DNA of 11,085 nt, from assembly GCA_018710885.1 (NCBI GenBank), contig DVJA01000062.1, forward strand, positions 1 to 11,085, read 5' to 3'. Position 1 is the first letter of the stretch, and every line of letters starts with the position of its first letter. A program made the translations under genes and the position numbers. This stretch comes from Scatomorpha merdigallinarum. Lineage in GTDB: Bacteria; Bacillota; Clostridia; Oscillospirales; Oscillospiraceae. Below the pieces are notes generated by a model. The model saw only the letters and a list, made by a program, of their open reading frames with translations. It was not told where the DNA came from and searched no databases. This document shows positions 1-5,718 of this stretch, one piece after another.

Positions 1-105
1 AACTAAATTAAAGTTTAGGGATGACCACCTGCAAGTCACCACCGAGCCAAGATACGAGGCACCCTTACGTACAAGTCCGCACCAAAGCGGTTTTCTCTTT
101 GGAGT

Positions 106-147
106 CTGAGGGGTTTCTTTTTGACAAGACAAAAAGAAATCTCTCAG
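106..147. repeat. Long 18-bp stem-loop
   Basis: Arms 106-123 and 130-147 pair over 18 consecutive positions, two of them G-U if RNA, around a 6-base loop (124-129). The inner ten pairs are the perfect inverted repeat TTTCTTTTTG/CAAAAAGAAA. No T-run follows on either strand, so it is not a standard intrinsic terminator. It is the first strong element of the hairpin cluster reaching to 304. It could be a degenerate terminator of an upstream gene, or part of a dispersed palindromic repeat. Confidence 0.75.
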
Positions 148-153
148 GATTGC

Positions 154-304
154 GGCATTACCTAATGCCACCTCCCCACGTCCGGCGACGTGGCACCCAC
201 CCCGGCGCACCGAGGACGGTGCGCCCTACGGCGGGGTGTTGTGTAAACCACCCAGGGTGGCCGCAACTCCCGAGGGTTGCACCCACCTCTCGCCGGTCGG
301 CGAG
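154..304. repeat. Cluster of six tandem, non-identical hairpins
   Basis: Six inverted repeats follow one another. They are GGCATTA/TAATGCC (154-160/163-169), CCACGTC/GACGTGG (176-182/187-193), GGCGCACCG/CGGTGCGCC (204-212/217-225), CCACC/GGTGG (248-252/256-260), GCAAC/GTTGC (263-267/276-280) and CTCGCCG/CGGCGAG (289-295/298-304). The third is nested in an outer stem CACCCC/GGGGTG (198-203/233-238). The direct repeat GCACCCACC occurs at 193-201 and 279-287, each time after one hairpin and before the next. This suggests two degenerate copies of a hairpin-linker-hairpin unit. It resembles the palindromic intergenic repeats common in gut Clostridia, but I cannot name the family. It is not CRISPR, because the arms differ from one hairpin to the next. 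Confidence 0.75.
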
Positions 305-319
305 CCGAAACATAAGCCC

Positions 320-325
320 TATAAT
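320..325 (+). promoter_or_regulatory. Candidate galK -10 box
   Basis: A perfect TATAAT lies 48 bases before the galK start codon. No TTGACA-like hexamer sits 16-18 bases upstream; that position (about 296-303) falls in the right arm of the last hairpin. If this is the promoter, it either depends on an activator or has a weak -35. Transcription would begin near 332. Confidence 0.45.
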
Positions 326-360
326 GCGCCTAACAGCGTGGTGTCTCAGAATCCAGCAAC

Positions 361-365
361 AGGAG
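361..365 (+). promoter_or_regulatory. galK ribosome binding site
   Basis: AGGAG lies 8 bases before the ATG at 374. It fixes the galK start there rather than at the in-frame GTG at 236, which would add 46 residues encoded by the hairpin region. Confidence 0.8.
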
Positions 366-373
366 ATGCTCCC

Positions 374-1522
374 ATGAAACTATACTCCCACACCGGCCTG
401 ACGCCGGCAGCCATCTTCAGCTCCCCCGGGCGTACCGAGCTCGGCGGCAATCACACGGACCACCAGGGCGGGCACGTGCTGGCCTCGGCTGTCACGCTCT
501 CGCTCCGCGCAGAGGCGGCCATTACGGACGACGGCCGCGTGCGTGTCTATTCCCAGAGCCACGAGCCGGTCGACGTGGCGCTCAGCGAGCTCGACCCGAG
601 GTCAGACGAGCGCGGTACATCCGCAGCGCTCGTGCGCGGCGTGGCCGCAGCACTGCACAGGCGCGGGGCAGAGTTCGGCAAAAACGGTCTGGCCCTCGCC
701 GTGGACGGCGACTTGCCCGAGGGCCTGGGCCTGTCCAGCAGCGCGGCGTATGAGCTGCTCGTGGCTGTGGCAATGGACGAGCTGCTCTGCGGCGGGCGCT
801 TCACAGCCGTAGAGCGCGCCCATGCGGCTCAGGAGGCCGAGAACGTGTACTTCGGCAAACCCTGCGGCCTGATGGACCAGCTCGCCTGCGCCGTGGGCGG
901 GGTAGTGGCCGTGGACTTCGGCCCGGAGACGCCGCGAGTGGAGCGCCTGACGCTGGACCTGGAAGAGGTGGGTTACGCGCTGTATCTGGTCTATTCCGGC
1001 TCCGGCCACGAGGACTTGACCGCTGACTACGCCGCCGTGACGGACGAGATGCGCGCCGTTGCCGGGTTCTTCGGCGCGACGCGGCTGCGGGACGTGGATG
1101 AGCTCGCCGTCGTGGGCGCAGTTTCGCGGCTGCGCGAGGCCGTGGGCGACCGGGCAGTGCTCCGGGCGCTGCACTTCTACGCCGAGGACAGGCGCGCCGT
1201 GCGCGAAGCCAGAGCCGTGAGGGAAGGGGATATTGCAAACTTCCTGGCGCTTGTGCGCGAATCCGGCCGCTCTTCGGCCATGTACCTGCAAAACCTGGTG
1301 CCGCAGGGCAGCGCGCTGCTCCAGCCCATGCTGTTGACCCAGGCCCTCTGTGAGCACGCGCTGCTCCCACGCGGTGCGGTGCGGGTACACGGCGGCGGCT
1401 TCGCCGGGGCCGTAGAGGCCTTCGTACCGCTGGACATGGAGGAGCACTTCCTGCGCGCCCTCAAGGGATATGAAAAGACGCGCCTGAGCCTTCGCAGCAC
1501 CGGCGCGCAGAGGATAGAATAA
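374..1522 (+). CDS. galK: Galactokinase (GHMP kinase family)
   Basis: This cytoplasmic enzyme phosphorylates galactose to galactose-1-phosphate with ATP, the entry step of the Leloir pathway. The 382-residue product has all the GHMP landmarks. The sugar-binding N-terminal signature GRTELGGNHTDHQGG starts at residue 19 and includes the conserved Arg20. The phosphate-binding loop GLGLSSSAA is at 117-125, GLMDQ carries the likely catalytic Asp168, and the C-terminal glycine motif HGGGFAG is at 339-345. The GGNHTDH variant and the ENVYFGKP stretch are typical of the clostridial branch. As I remember that branch, most members carry about 45 extra N-terminal residues that are absent here. No galT, galE or transporter is next to it; it stands alone between a hairpin cluster and a terminator. 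Its specificity could extend to related sugars, but galactokinase is the best call. Confidence 0.9.
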   Translation: MKLYSHTGLTPAAIFSSPGRTELGGNHTDHQGGHVLASAVTLSLRAEAAITDDGRVRVYSQSHEPVDVALSELDPRSDERGTSAALVRGVAAALHRRGAEFGKNGLALAVDGDLPEGLGLSSSAAYELLVAVAMDELLCGGRFTAVERAHAAQEAENVYFGKPCGLMDQLACAVGGVVAVDFGPETPRVERLTLDLEEVGYALYLVYSGSGHEDLTADYAAVTDEMRAVAGFFGATRLRDVDELAVVGAVSRLREAVGDRAVLRALHFYAEDRRAVREARAVREGDIANFLALVRESGRSSAMYLQNLVPQGSALLQPMLLTQALCEHALLPRGAVRVHGGGFAGAVEAFVPLDMEEHFLRALKGYEKTRLSLRSTGAQRIE

Positions 1523-1550
1523 GAGGGGCTTCACACGAAGCCCCTCTTTT
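1521..1550. terminator. Bidirectional intrinsic terminator between galK and the DUF6054-like gene
   Basis: A perfect 12-bp stem, AAGAGGGGCTTC/GAAGCCCCTCTT (1521-1532/1537-1548), encloses the 4-base loop ACAC. It is followed by T-rich sequence on the plus strand (TTTTAATTAT) and a weaker CTTATTC on the minus strand. The stem begins inside the galK stop codon and ends 4 bases from the stop of the convergent gene, so it probably serves both. Confidence 0.9.
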
Positions 1551-1552
1551 AA

Positions 1553-1876
1553 TTATATGAGTTCCTGAACCGTGCCCAGGAAGGCGTCTTCACCGATGGT
1601 GTTCATCTTGAAGAACATGGCGTTGCTGCCGCCGGAGGTGATAGCTGAGATGTCCAGCTCGTTCCCCAAGCCGAAGAGCGTCAGCGTCATGCTCAGACGG
1701 TTGCCGCCTGTCCAACTGTAGCGCTCATAGACCCTCACGGCGCAGCGCACGCCGCCGCAGCTAAAGTCGCTGCTGTCCTCCAGACTCGCGCTCATACTGC
1801 CTCCCATTATGCCCTCGTCAAGCATAGCAAGCGTAGCATCAAAATCGCCGTGTATGTGCTTTTCCAGCTTTGCCAT
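1553..1876 (-). CDS. DUF6054-like small protein of unknown function
   Basis: The product is a 107-residue soluble protein with no signal peptide, membrane segment or cysteine cluster. Its sequence resembles, from memory, the clostridial DUF6054 family, which has no known function. The recognised stretches are HGDFDATL near the N-terminus, CAVRVYERYS in the middle and ITSGGSNAMFFK near the C-terminus. The start is supported by GGGAGG (1885-1890) 8 bases upstream of the ATG. An ATG 7 bases earlier is out of frame. The gene is monocistronic, with its own promoter (1922-1950), a palindrome in its leader and a strong terminator shared with galK. That isolation suggests independent regulation, perhaps as a small housekeeping or stress protein, but nothing in the sequence shows what it does. 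I am confident it is a real gene and moderately confident of the family. Confidence 0.8.
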   Translation of the reverse strand: MAKLEKHIHGDFDATLAMLDEGIMGGSMSASLEDSSDFSCGGVRCAVRVYERYSWTGGNRLSMTLTLFGLGNELDISAITSGGSNAMFFKMNTIGEDAFLGTVQELI

Positions 1877-1897
1877 AATTCATGCCTCCCATTAAGC

Positions 1898-1910
1898 GGA
1901 CATCATGTCC
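1898..1910. promoter_or_regulatory. Candidate operator palindrome
   Basis: The 13-base perfect palindrome GGACATCATGTCC (arms GGACAT/ATGTCC) lies just downstream of the predicted transcription start of the DUF6054-like gene, before its ribosome binding site. That is a classic repressor position. No regulator is encoded nearby. Confidence 0.4.
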
Positions 1911-1921
1911 AGTTTATGTTG

Positions 1922-1950
1922 AGTATACCACATCTGGAAGCTGATTGGAA
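1922..1950 (-). promoter_or_regulatory. Promoter of the DUF6054-like gene
   Basis: On the minus strand, TATACT (-10, 1922-1927) is preceded by TG one base away, forming an extended -10. A poor -35, TTCCAA (1945-1950), lies at 17-base spacing. Transcription would start near 1915, giving a leader of about 40 bases. Confidence 0.55.
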
Positions 1951-1995
1951 GCACGAAATTTGAGAATGTGAACCGTTAAATCGACAAAGAAAGTT

Positions 1996-2952
1996 TCAGC
2001 TTGAGGCCAGGACCAGGTTTGTTATTTCATCCCAGGGCAGCAGGGCCGGTTCGGGCGCGGCGTAGCATGAGTTTACCAGCATTTGAGTGGCAAAGCTGCG
2101 GACGGCGTCCATGTCCAGCTCGGGTTCAGGCTCCGGCTCGGGGGTCTCTTCCGGCAGCTCTTCGGGCAGGCTGGCGATGCGCTGCTCGTCCCAGGCGGCG
2201 AAGGCGTCTGCGAGCTTGCCCATTGCGTCCACGGCGGCGTAGCTGCCTCGGGTCAGGACGGCAATGAGGAAGGGGGAGCCGGCGTAGACGATGCCGGCCA
2301 CGGCGACATGCAGGACGCCGTCATAGCTGTCGTAGCCGTATTTTTGGGCGATTTCGCCCTCAAAGCTGCCGCTCTCGAGATATTCACCCGGCTGCGCGGC
2401 GAGCATGTGGTCTATCAGCCCGTAGAAGTCCTGCTGGTTGTCCCAGGCGTAGCGCAGGATGTTGAGTACCATGCGCGCGGTGAAGGCGTTCTCGTTGTAG
2501 TAGTCCGGCTGCAGCTCGTCTTCGGTGTAGCCGGTGTAGGGGAGAATGAGGCGCTTGAAGGCGGTGTAGCCGCCGAGCTGCTCGTACATGGCCTCGGAGA
2601 CGGGATTGCTTGAGTTTTCGATGCTGTAGAGATGGCACTGGCTGAGCGGTATCCCGGCCACGGTGGAGTCGGGGTCGAGTTCTCCCGAGTTTTCGAGCTC
2701 GTAGTAGTACATGTTGAGCGGGAGCTTGTAGACGCTCGCAACTTCAAAGTACTCTTCCTCGTTACTGTACCAGACCTCGCCGTCGTAGGTGCTCATAAAG
2801 GCCACGGCGTAGTTGCCTTCGCTGATGTAGGCCTCGGACATGATTTCAGGGACGAATTCGTCGGGGGAGAGAACAGAGCCCTCCCCGCCTGCATAGACGG
2901 GGAGGGTGGCTAAAGTTATGAGCGCGAGGGTAAATGCGAGGGCGCGCTTCAT
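1996..2952 (-). CDS. Secreted serine hydrolase with beta-lactamase/PBP-like fold
   Basis: The 318-residue product begins with a clear signal peptide (residues 1-21, cleavage likely after VYA). It has no lipobox cysteine, so it is probably released or loosely wall-associated. The body looks like a class A beta-lactamase-type catalytic domain. The active-site SxxK is SVYK at 73-76, followed by LPL. An SDN-like SSN is at 114-116, and KYG at 204-206 occupies the KTG position, followed by the AGIVY strand typical of this group. An acidic proline-rich linker of Pro-Glu pairs (about 263-281) leads to a 38-residue tail. I see no certain Glu166 equivalent, so true beta-lactamase activity is doubtful; a peptidoglycan peptidase or esterase role is equally possible. 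The ATG overlaps the stop of the upstream oxidase gene (ATGA) and has no good ribosome binding site, suggesting translational coupling. Confidence 0.75.
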   Translation of the reverse strand: MKRALAFTLALITLATLPVYAGGEGSVLSPDEFVPEIMSEAYISEGNYAVAFMSTYDGEVWYSNEEEYFEVASVYKLPLNMYYYELENSGELDPDSTVAGIPLSQCHLYSIENSSNPVSEAMYEQLGGYTAFKRLILPYTGYTEDELQPDYYNENAFTARMVLNILRYAWDNQQDFYGLIDHMLAAQPGEYLESGSFEGEIAQKYGYDSYDGVLHVAVAGIVYAGSPFLIAVLTRGSYAAVDAMGKLADAFAAWDEQRIASLPEELPEETPEPEPEPELDMDAVRSFATQMLVNSCYAAPEPALLPWDEITNLVLASS

Positions 2953-3971
2953 TTTTCAACGTACACCATGTCGGGGGAGATCTCCGCGAGGGAGTGCGCG
3001 CCGCACATGGTCATGGTGTCAATGAGCTCGGCCTTGTACTTGTCGAAGAGCAGCTTGGCGCCCTCGGCCTCGCCGCCGTAGACGGCTGGGACGAAGGGAC
3101 GGCCGATGAGTACGGCGTCAGCGCCCAGAGCTATGGCCTTGAAGACGTCCACGCCGGAGCGGATGCCGCCGTCAACGAGTATGACGCACTTGCCCTTGAC
3201 CGCGCGGGCGATGTCCGGCAGGACGCCGGCGGTGGCGCGGGTCTGGCCCAGCACGCGGCCTCCGTGGTTGGATACGACAATGCCGGCGGCCCCGGCCTCG
3301 ACGGCCTTCTCAGCCGCACGCGGGGTCATGATGCCCTTGATGATGAAGGGCATTTTGGCGTAGGAGATTATTTCGCGCAGCTCTTCAACGGTCTTGCTGC
3401 CGGCGTTGGGGTTCATGGCCTTGAGGAAGGGCAGGCCCGCGCCGTCTATGTCCATTGCCGCGGCGAAGATGTTGTTCTCGTTGAGGATGTCGAGCTTCGC
3501 CATGACTGCTTCGACGTTCCAGGGCTTGATGGTGGGCACGCCCACGCCGCCGACCTTGTTCATCGCGGCAACGGCACGCTTCATTATCTCGGGATCGACA
3601 CCGTCGCCGGTGAAGGACATGCCGCCGCACTCGACCGCCGTGGGGATAAGTATGTCGTTGTAAGCGAAGTCATCGTAGGCGTCGGAGTAGTGCATGGGCA
3701 GCGCGCCGATAGGGGCCGTAAAGATGGGCAGTCCGAAGGTGTGGCCGAACATGGTGAAGTCCGTGGTGGGCACGTCGTGGGAGTTGATAGTGTCCATGTT
3801 GACGTACACCTTCTGCCAGGCGTCAAAGTTGCGCGCCGCGCCGTTGCCAGGGTTCTTGGAGCCGGGGCCGGGCATGGTGTTGCCGCAGGCTTTGCCGTTA
3901 CATACCGGGCAGGCCTTGCAGTAGGGGCCGATGTTGCCCCTGGCTTTCTCGAGTACTTCGTTGTAGTTCAT
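2949..3971 (-). CDS. FMN-dependent alpha-hydroxy-acid oxidase/dehydrogenase family protein
   Basis: This 340-residue cytoplasmic TIM-barrel flavoprotein belongs to the lactate/glycolate oxidase family. These enzymes oxidise 2-hydroxy acids to 2-keto acids using FMN. Active-site residues are present: Lys212 in FIIKG, and His236 and Arg239 in SNHGGR. The FMN phosphate-binding elements DGGIRSG (267-273) and IGRPF (289-293) are also present. The N-terminus carries C-x2-C-x2-C-x4-C (Cys18, 21, 24, 29), absent from classic aerobic members and suggestive of a metal or Fe-S site. In an anaerobe the electron acceptor is unlikely to be oxygen, and the substrate cannot be told from sequence. The start is fixed by AGGAGG (3981-3986), 9 bases upstream. 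The gene follows the radical SAM gene by 35 bases and overlaps the serine hydrolase gene. It is shorter than typical family members (about 360-390 residues). Confidence 0.85.
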   Translation of the reverse strand: MNYNEVLEKARGNIGPYCKACPVCNGKACGNTMPGPGSKNPGNGAARNFDAWQKVYVNMDTINSHDVPTTDFTMFGHTFGLPIFTAPIGALPMHYSDAYDDFAYNDILIPTAVECGGMSFTGDGVDPEIMKRAVAAMNKVGGVGVPTIKPWNVEAVMAKLDILNENNIFAAAMDIDGAGLPFLKAMNPNAGSKTVEELREIISYAKMPFIIKGIMTPRAAEKAVEAGAAGIVVSNHGGRVLGQTRATAGVLPDIARAVKGKCVILVDGGIRSGVDVFKAIALGADAVLIGRPFVPAVYGGEAEGAKLLFDKYKAELIDTMTMCGAHSLAEISPDMVYVEK

Positions 3972-4006
3972 TTTGTGTAACCTCCTTGGGAGTGTTATAA
4001 ACTGTC

Positions 4007-4897
4007 TTATATGAGACCGCTCAGGTCCCAGTCAGGTATCATGGCGTCCCCGGACGCGTCGGGTTCCTGGTAATAGCCATCGGTTATGCCGCGCTCGAGC
4101 AGATAGGCGTAGAGCATCGCGGCGACCTCGTCTTCGACGGGGCCGGCCAGTTCGGGGAAACGCTTTCCCACGCCGGGCATGGGCGTATACTGGCTCATGA
4201 GCGAGAAAAGTACGCCGCCCTGCGGGAAGCTCTGCGAGACGAAATCTATACAGCCGATGGAGTTGTCTATGTTGCCGGGCAGGATGAGGTGGCGTATTAT
4301 GACGCCGCTCTCGAGCATGCCGTCACCGTCCATGCGGTACGCTCCCACCTGCCGGTACATCTCCTCTATGGCCGCGGCGGCGACTTCGGGGTAGTCGGCG
4401 GCACGGGAGTACTTTTGCGCCGGGCCGGGGAGGGAGTACTTGTAGTCGGGCATGTATATCTGCACCAGGCCCTCGAGCAGCCGGAGGCTTTCTACGCTCT
4501 CGTAGCCGGAGGAGTTCCAGACTACAGGCATGCCGAGTTCGAGCCCGGAGAGGGCCTCGGCTATGGCGCGCACATAGTGAGTGCCGGTGACGAGGTTTAT
4601 GTTGTGTACACCGCTGTCACGCAGCCTGAGCATGACGTCGCGCAGGCCCTGTACGCTGAGCTCGACGCCCGGAGCCGCGGCACCGGAGATGTCGCGGTTT
4701 TGGCAGTAGACGCAGCCGAGGTTGCAGCCGGTGAAGAAGATGGCGCCCGAACCTCTCTCGCCGGAGATACAGGGCTCTTCGCCGAAGTGGGCCGCCGCCC
4801 TCACCGCGCGAGGCAGAGCGCCGGAGGCGCACACGCCGAACTCTCCCGCAAGCCTGTCGGCTCCGCAGCGCCTCGGGCAGTCAAAACACGCGCTCAA
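4007..4897 (-). CDS. Radical SAM protein, PflX-like (PFL-activase homologue)
   Basis: This 296-residue cytoplasmic Fe-S enzyme has the radical SAM motif CNLGCVYC (Cys58, Cys62, Cys65; CX3CX2C). A second N-terminal cysteine group (Cys4, 7, 11, 23) may hold another metal site. The stretches IYMPDYKYS (147-155), RHLILPG (202-208) and MSQYTP (234-239) match the PflX/COG1313 group of uncharacterised pyruvate-formate-lyase-activase homologues. Its reaction is unknown. No glycyl-radical enzyme gene is in the window, so calling it an activase would go too far. The start is a TTG overlapping the stop of the upstream glycosyltransferase gene by 4 bases (TTGA). AAGGAG lies 11 bases ahead, inside that gene. 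A downstream start would remove the N-terminal cysteines, so TTG is preferred. Confidence 0.85.
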   Translation of the reverse strand: MSACFDCPRRCGADRLAGEFGVCASGALPRAVRAAAHFGEEPCISGERGSGAIFFTGCNLGCVYCQNRDISGAAAPGVELSVQGLRDVMLRLRDSGVHNINLVTGTHYVRAIAEALSGLELGMPVVWNSSGYESVESLRLLEGLVQIYMPDYKYSLPGPAQKYSRAADYPEVAAAAIEEMYRQVGAYRMDGDGMLESGVIIRHLILPGNIDNSIGCIDFVSQSFPQGGVLFSLMSQYTPMPGVGKRFPELAGPVEDEVAAMLYAYLLERGITDGYYQEPDASGDAMIPDWDLSGLI

Positions 4898-5646
4898 AGG
4901 CCTATCAGCTCCTTCGTGTGCGTGTACGGCTCCCTTGCCACGCTCAGGGGGCGCATTTTTCCGCTGGTGAAGCCCTTGGCGGCGAGCTTGAGCATCTTTT
5001 TGAGCGTGTACTTGCTCTCGCCGGCAAAGCGCTCGGCGCGGTCATAGCTCACGGTTTCACACCTGTAGCCAAGCCGGGTTATCAGCCCGCGCAGAAAGAG
5101 ATCGTCGCCGTGGTAGAGCGCGAGCCGGTCCAAGGCCTCGGGGTCCATGAGACGGAAGTCCGCGTGGTCGTAGATGAGGCTCGAGCCGAAGAGCTGCATT
5201 ATTTTATAGTAGGCCCGCGCGGTGTTGCGCTTGAGGAAGGTGTCGGTCTGGCGCGAAGCCCTGACGCCGCAGACTATGTGGGCTCCGGCGGCGTGCTTTT
5301 CGGCCATGTCTATTATTGCGTTTACATCGTCCTGCAGATCGGCGTCTATAGAGACGCTGACCGCGCGCTTGTCACGGGCGCACATTAACCCCTCGGTGAG
5401 GGCGGTCTGGTGGCCTCGGTTTTGGTCCAGGCACAGTCCGGCCATGCGCTCGTCGTGCTCGTTTGCGTCTTTTATGGTCTCCCAGGTCCTGTCCACGGAG
5501 CCGTCGTTTACAAATAACACACGGCTGTCCGGGGAGGCAAAGCCCCGCTGCTCGAGGGTGTTCAGGCAATCGCCCAGGCGCTTTATCGTCTCGGGCAGCA
5601 CCTCTTCCTCGTTGTAGCAGGGCACAACGATGAAATACTTTTCCAT
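4894..5646 (-). CDS. Family 2 glycosyltransferase, GtrB/DPM1-like, without membrane tail
   Basis: The 250-residue GT-A enzyme resembles bactoprenol-phosphate or dolichol-phosphate glycosyltransferases (GtrB/DPM1). These transfer a sugar from a nucleotide donor to a polyprenyl phosphate at the membrane. It has the nucleotide-binding VPCYNEE (8-14), VNDGSVDRT (46-54), the metal-binding DADLQDD (101-107) and the C-terminal landmark GESKYTLKKM (209-218). Typical GtrB proteins continue with two membrane helices to about 310 residues. Here the protein stops about 30 residues after that landmark with a polar tail and no membrane segment. The radical SAM gene starts at its stop codon, so no displaced tail follows. 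AGGAGG 5 bases ahead selects the ATG at 5646 over an upstream in-frame ATG at 5691, which lies within the promoter. It is first in the operon. Acceptor and sugar are unknown. Confidence 0.85.
   Translation of the reverse strand: MEKYFIVVPCYNEEEVLPETIKRLGDCLNTLEQRGFASPDSRVLFVNDGSVDRTWETIKDANEHDERMAGLCLDQNRGHQTALTEGLMCARDKRAVSVSIDADLQDDVNAIIDMAEKHAAGAHIVCGVRASRQTDTFLKRNTARAYYKIMQLFGSSLIYDHADFRLMDPEALDRLALYHGDDLFLRGLITRLGYRCETVSYDRAERFAGESKYTLKKMLKLAAKGFTSGKMRPLSVAREPYTHTKELIGL
4909..4914 (-). promoter_or_regulatory. Ribosome binding site for the TTG-initiated radical SAM gene
   Basis: AAGGAG lies inside the end of the glycosyltransferase gene, 11 bases before the TTG at 4897. The spacing is slightly long. 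With the TTGA overlap, it argues for re-initiation by ribosomes finishing the upstream gene. Confidence 0.5.
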
Positions 5647-5651
5647 TTTGA

Positions 5652-5657
5652 CCTCCT
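5652..5657 (-). promoter_or_regulatory. Ribosome binding site of the glycosyltransferase
   Basis: AGGAGG lies 5 bases before the ATG at 5646, deciding the start of the gene. Confidence 0.8.
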
Positions 5658-5689
5658 GGCGGCACATGCTTTGCCGCTTCCTGAGCCAC

Positions 5690-5718
5690 ATTATAATCTA
5701 ATAAGGCGAGTAATTCAA
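5690..5718 (-). promoter_or_regulatory. Promoter of the four-gene minus-strand operon
   Basis: On the minus strand, TTGAAT (-35, 5713-5718) and a perfect TATAAT (-10, 5690-5695) are separated by exactly 17 bases. This is close to the housekeeping sigma-factor consensus. Transcription would begin near 5683, leaving a leader of about 37 bases. Confidence 0.8.

Larger units (their letters stand above)
1..373. other. Intergenic region upstream of galK, rich in hairpins
   Basis: No convincing gene is present. Open frames here lack ribosome binding sites and do not resemble known proteins. The first 75 bases show no feature I recognise. From about 77 to 304 the sequence is almost continuous short inverted repeats (annotated separately), including a weaker one with arms CCAAAG (82-87) and CTTTGG (97-102). 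The last 70 bases hold a perfect -10 box and the galK ribosome binding site. Whatever gene lies to the left ends outside the window. Confidence 0.8.

Noticed and set aside
77..100. Intrinsic terminator (CCGC/GCGG stem followed by TTTTCTCTTT)
   Set aside because: The stem is only 4 bp and competes with another pairing (82-102). It could belong to an upstream gene but is too weak to call.
154..304. CRISPR array
   Set aside because: The repeated structures differ in sequence and there are no uniform repeats or spacers; no cas genes are present.
236..373. In-frame extension of galK to GTG at 236
   Set aside because: The extra residues come from hairpin DNA, do not resemble galactokinase N-termini, and no ribosome binding site precedes 236.
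602..1534. Long open frame antisense to galK (310 codons, minus strand)
   Set aside because: It lacks recognisable motifs and a ribosome binding site. It is the GC-rich shadow of galK, which has all family signatures.
2934..3980. Long plus-strand open frame opposite the FMN oxidase (348 codons)
   Set aside because: Its valine-, glycine- and histidine-rich composition is typical of an antisense shadow. The minus-strand gene has intact active-site motifs.
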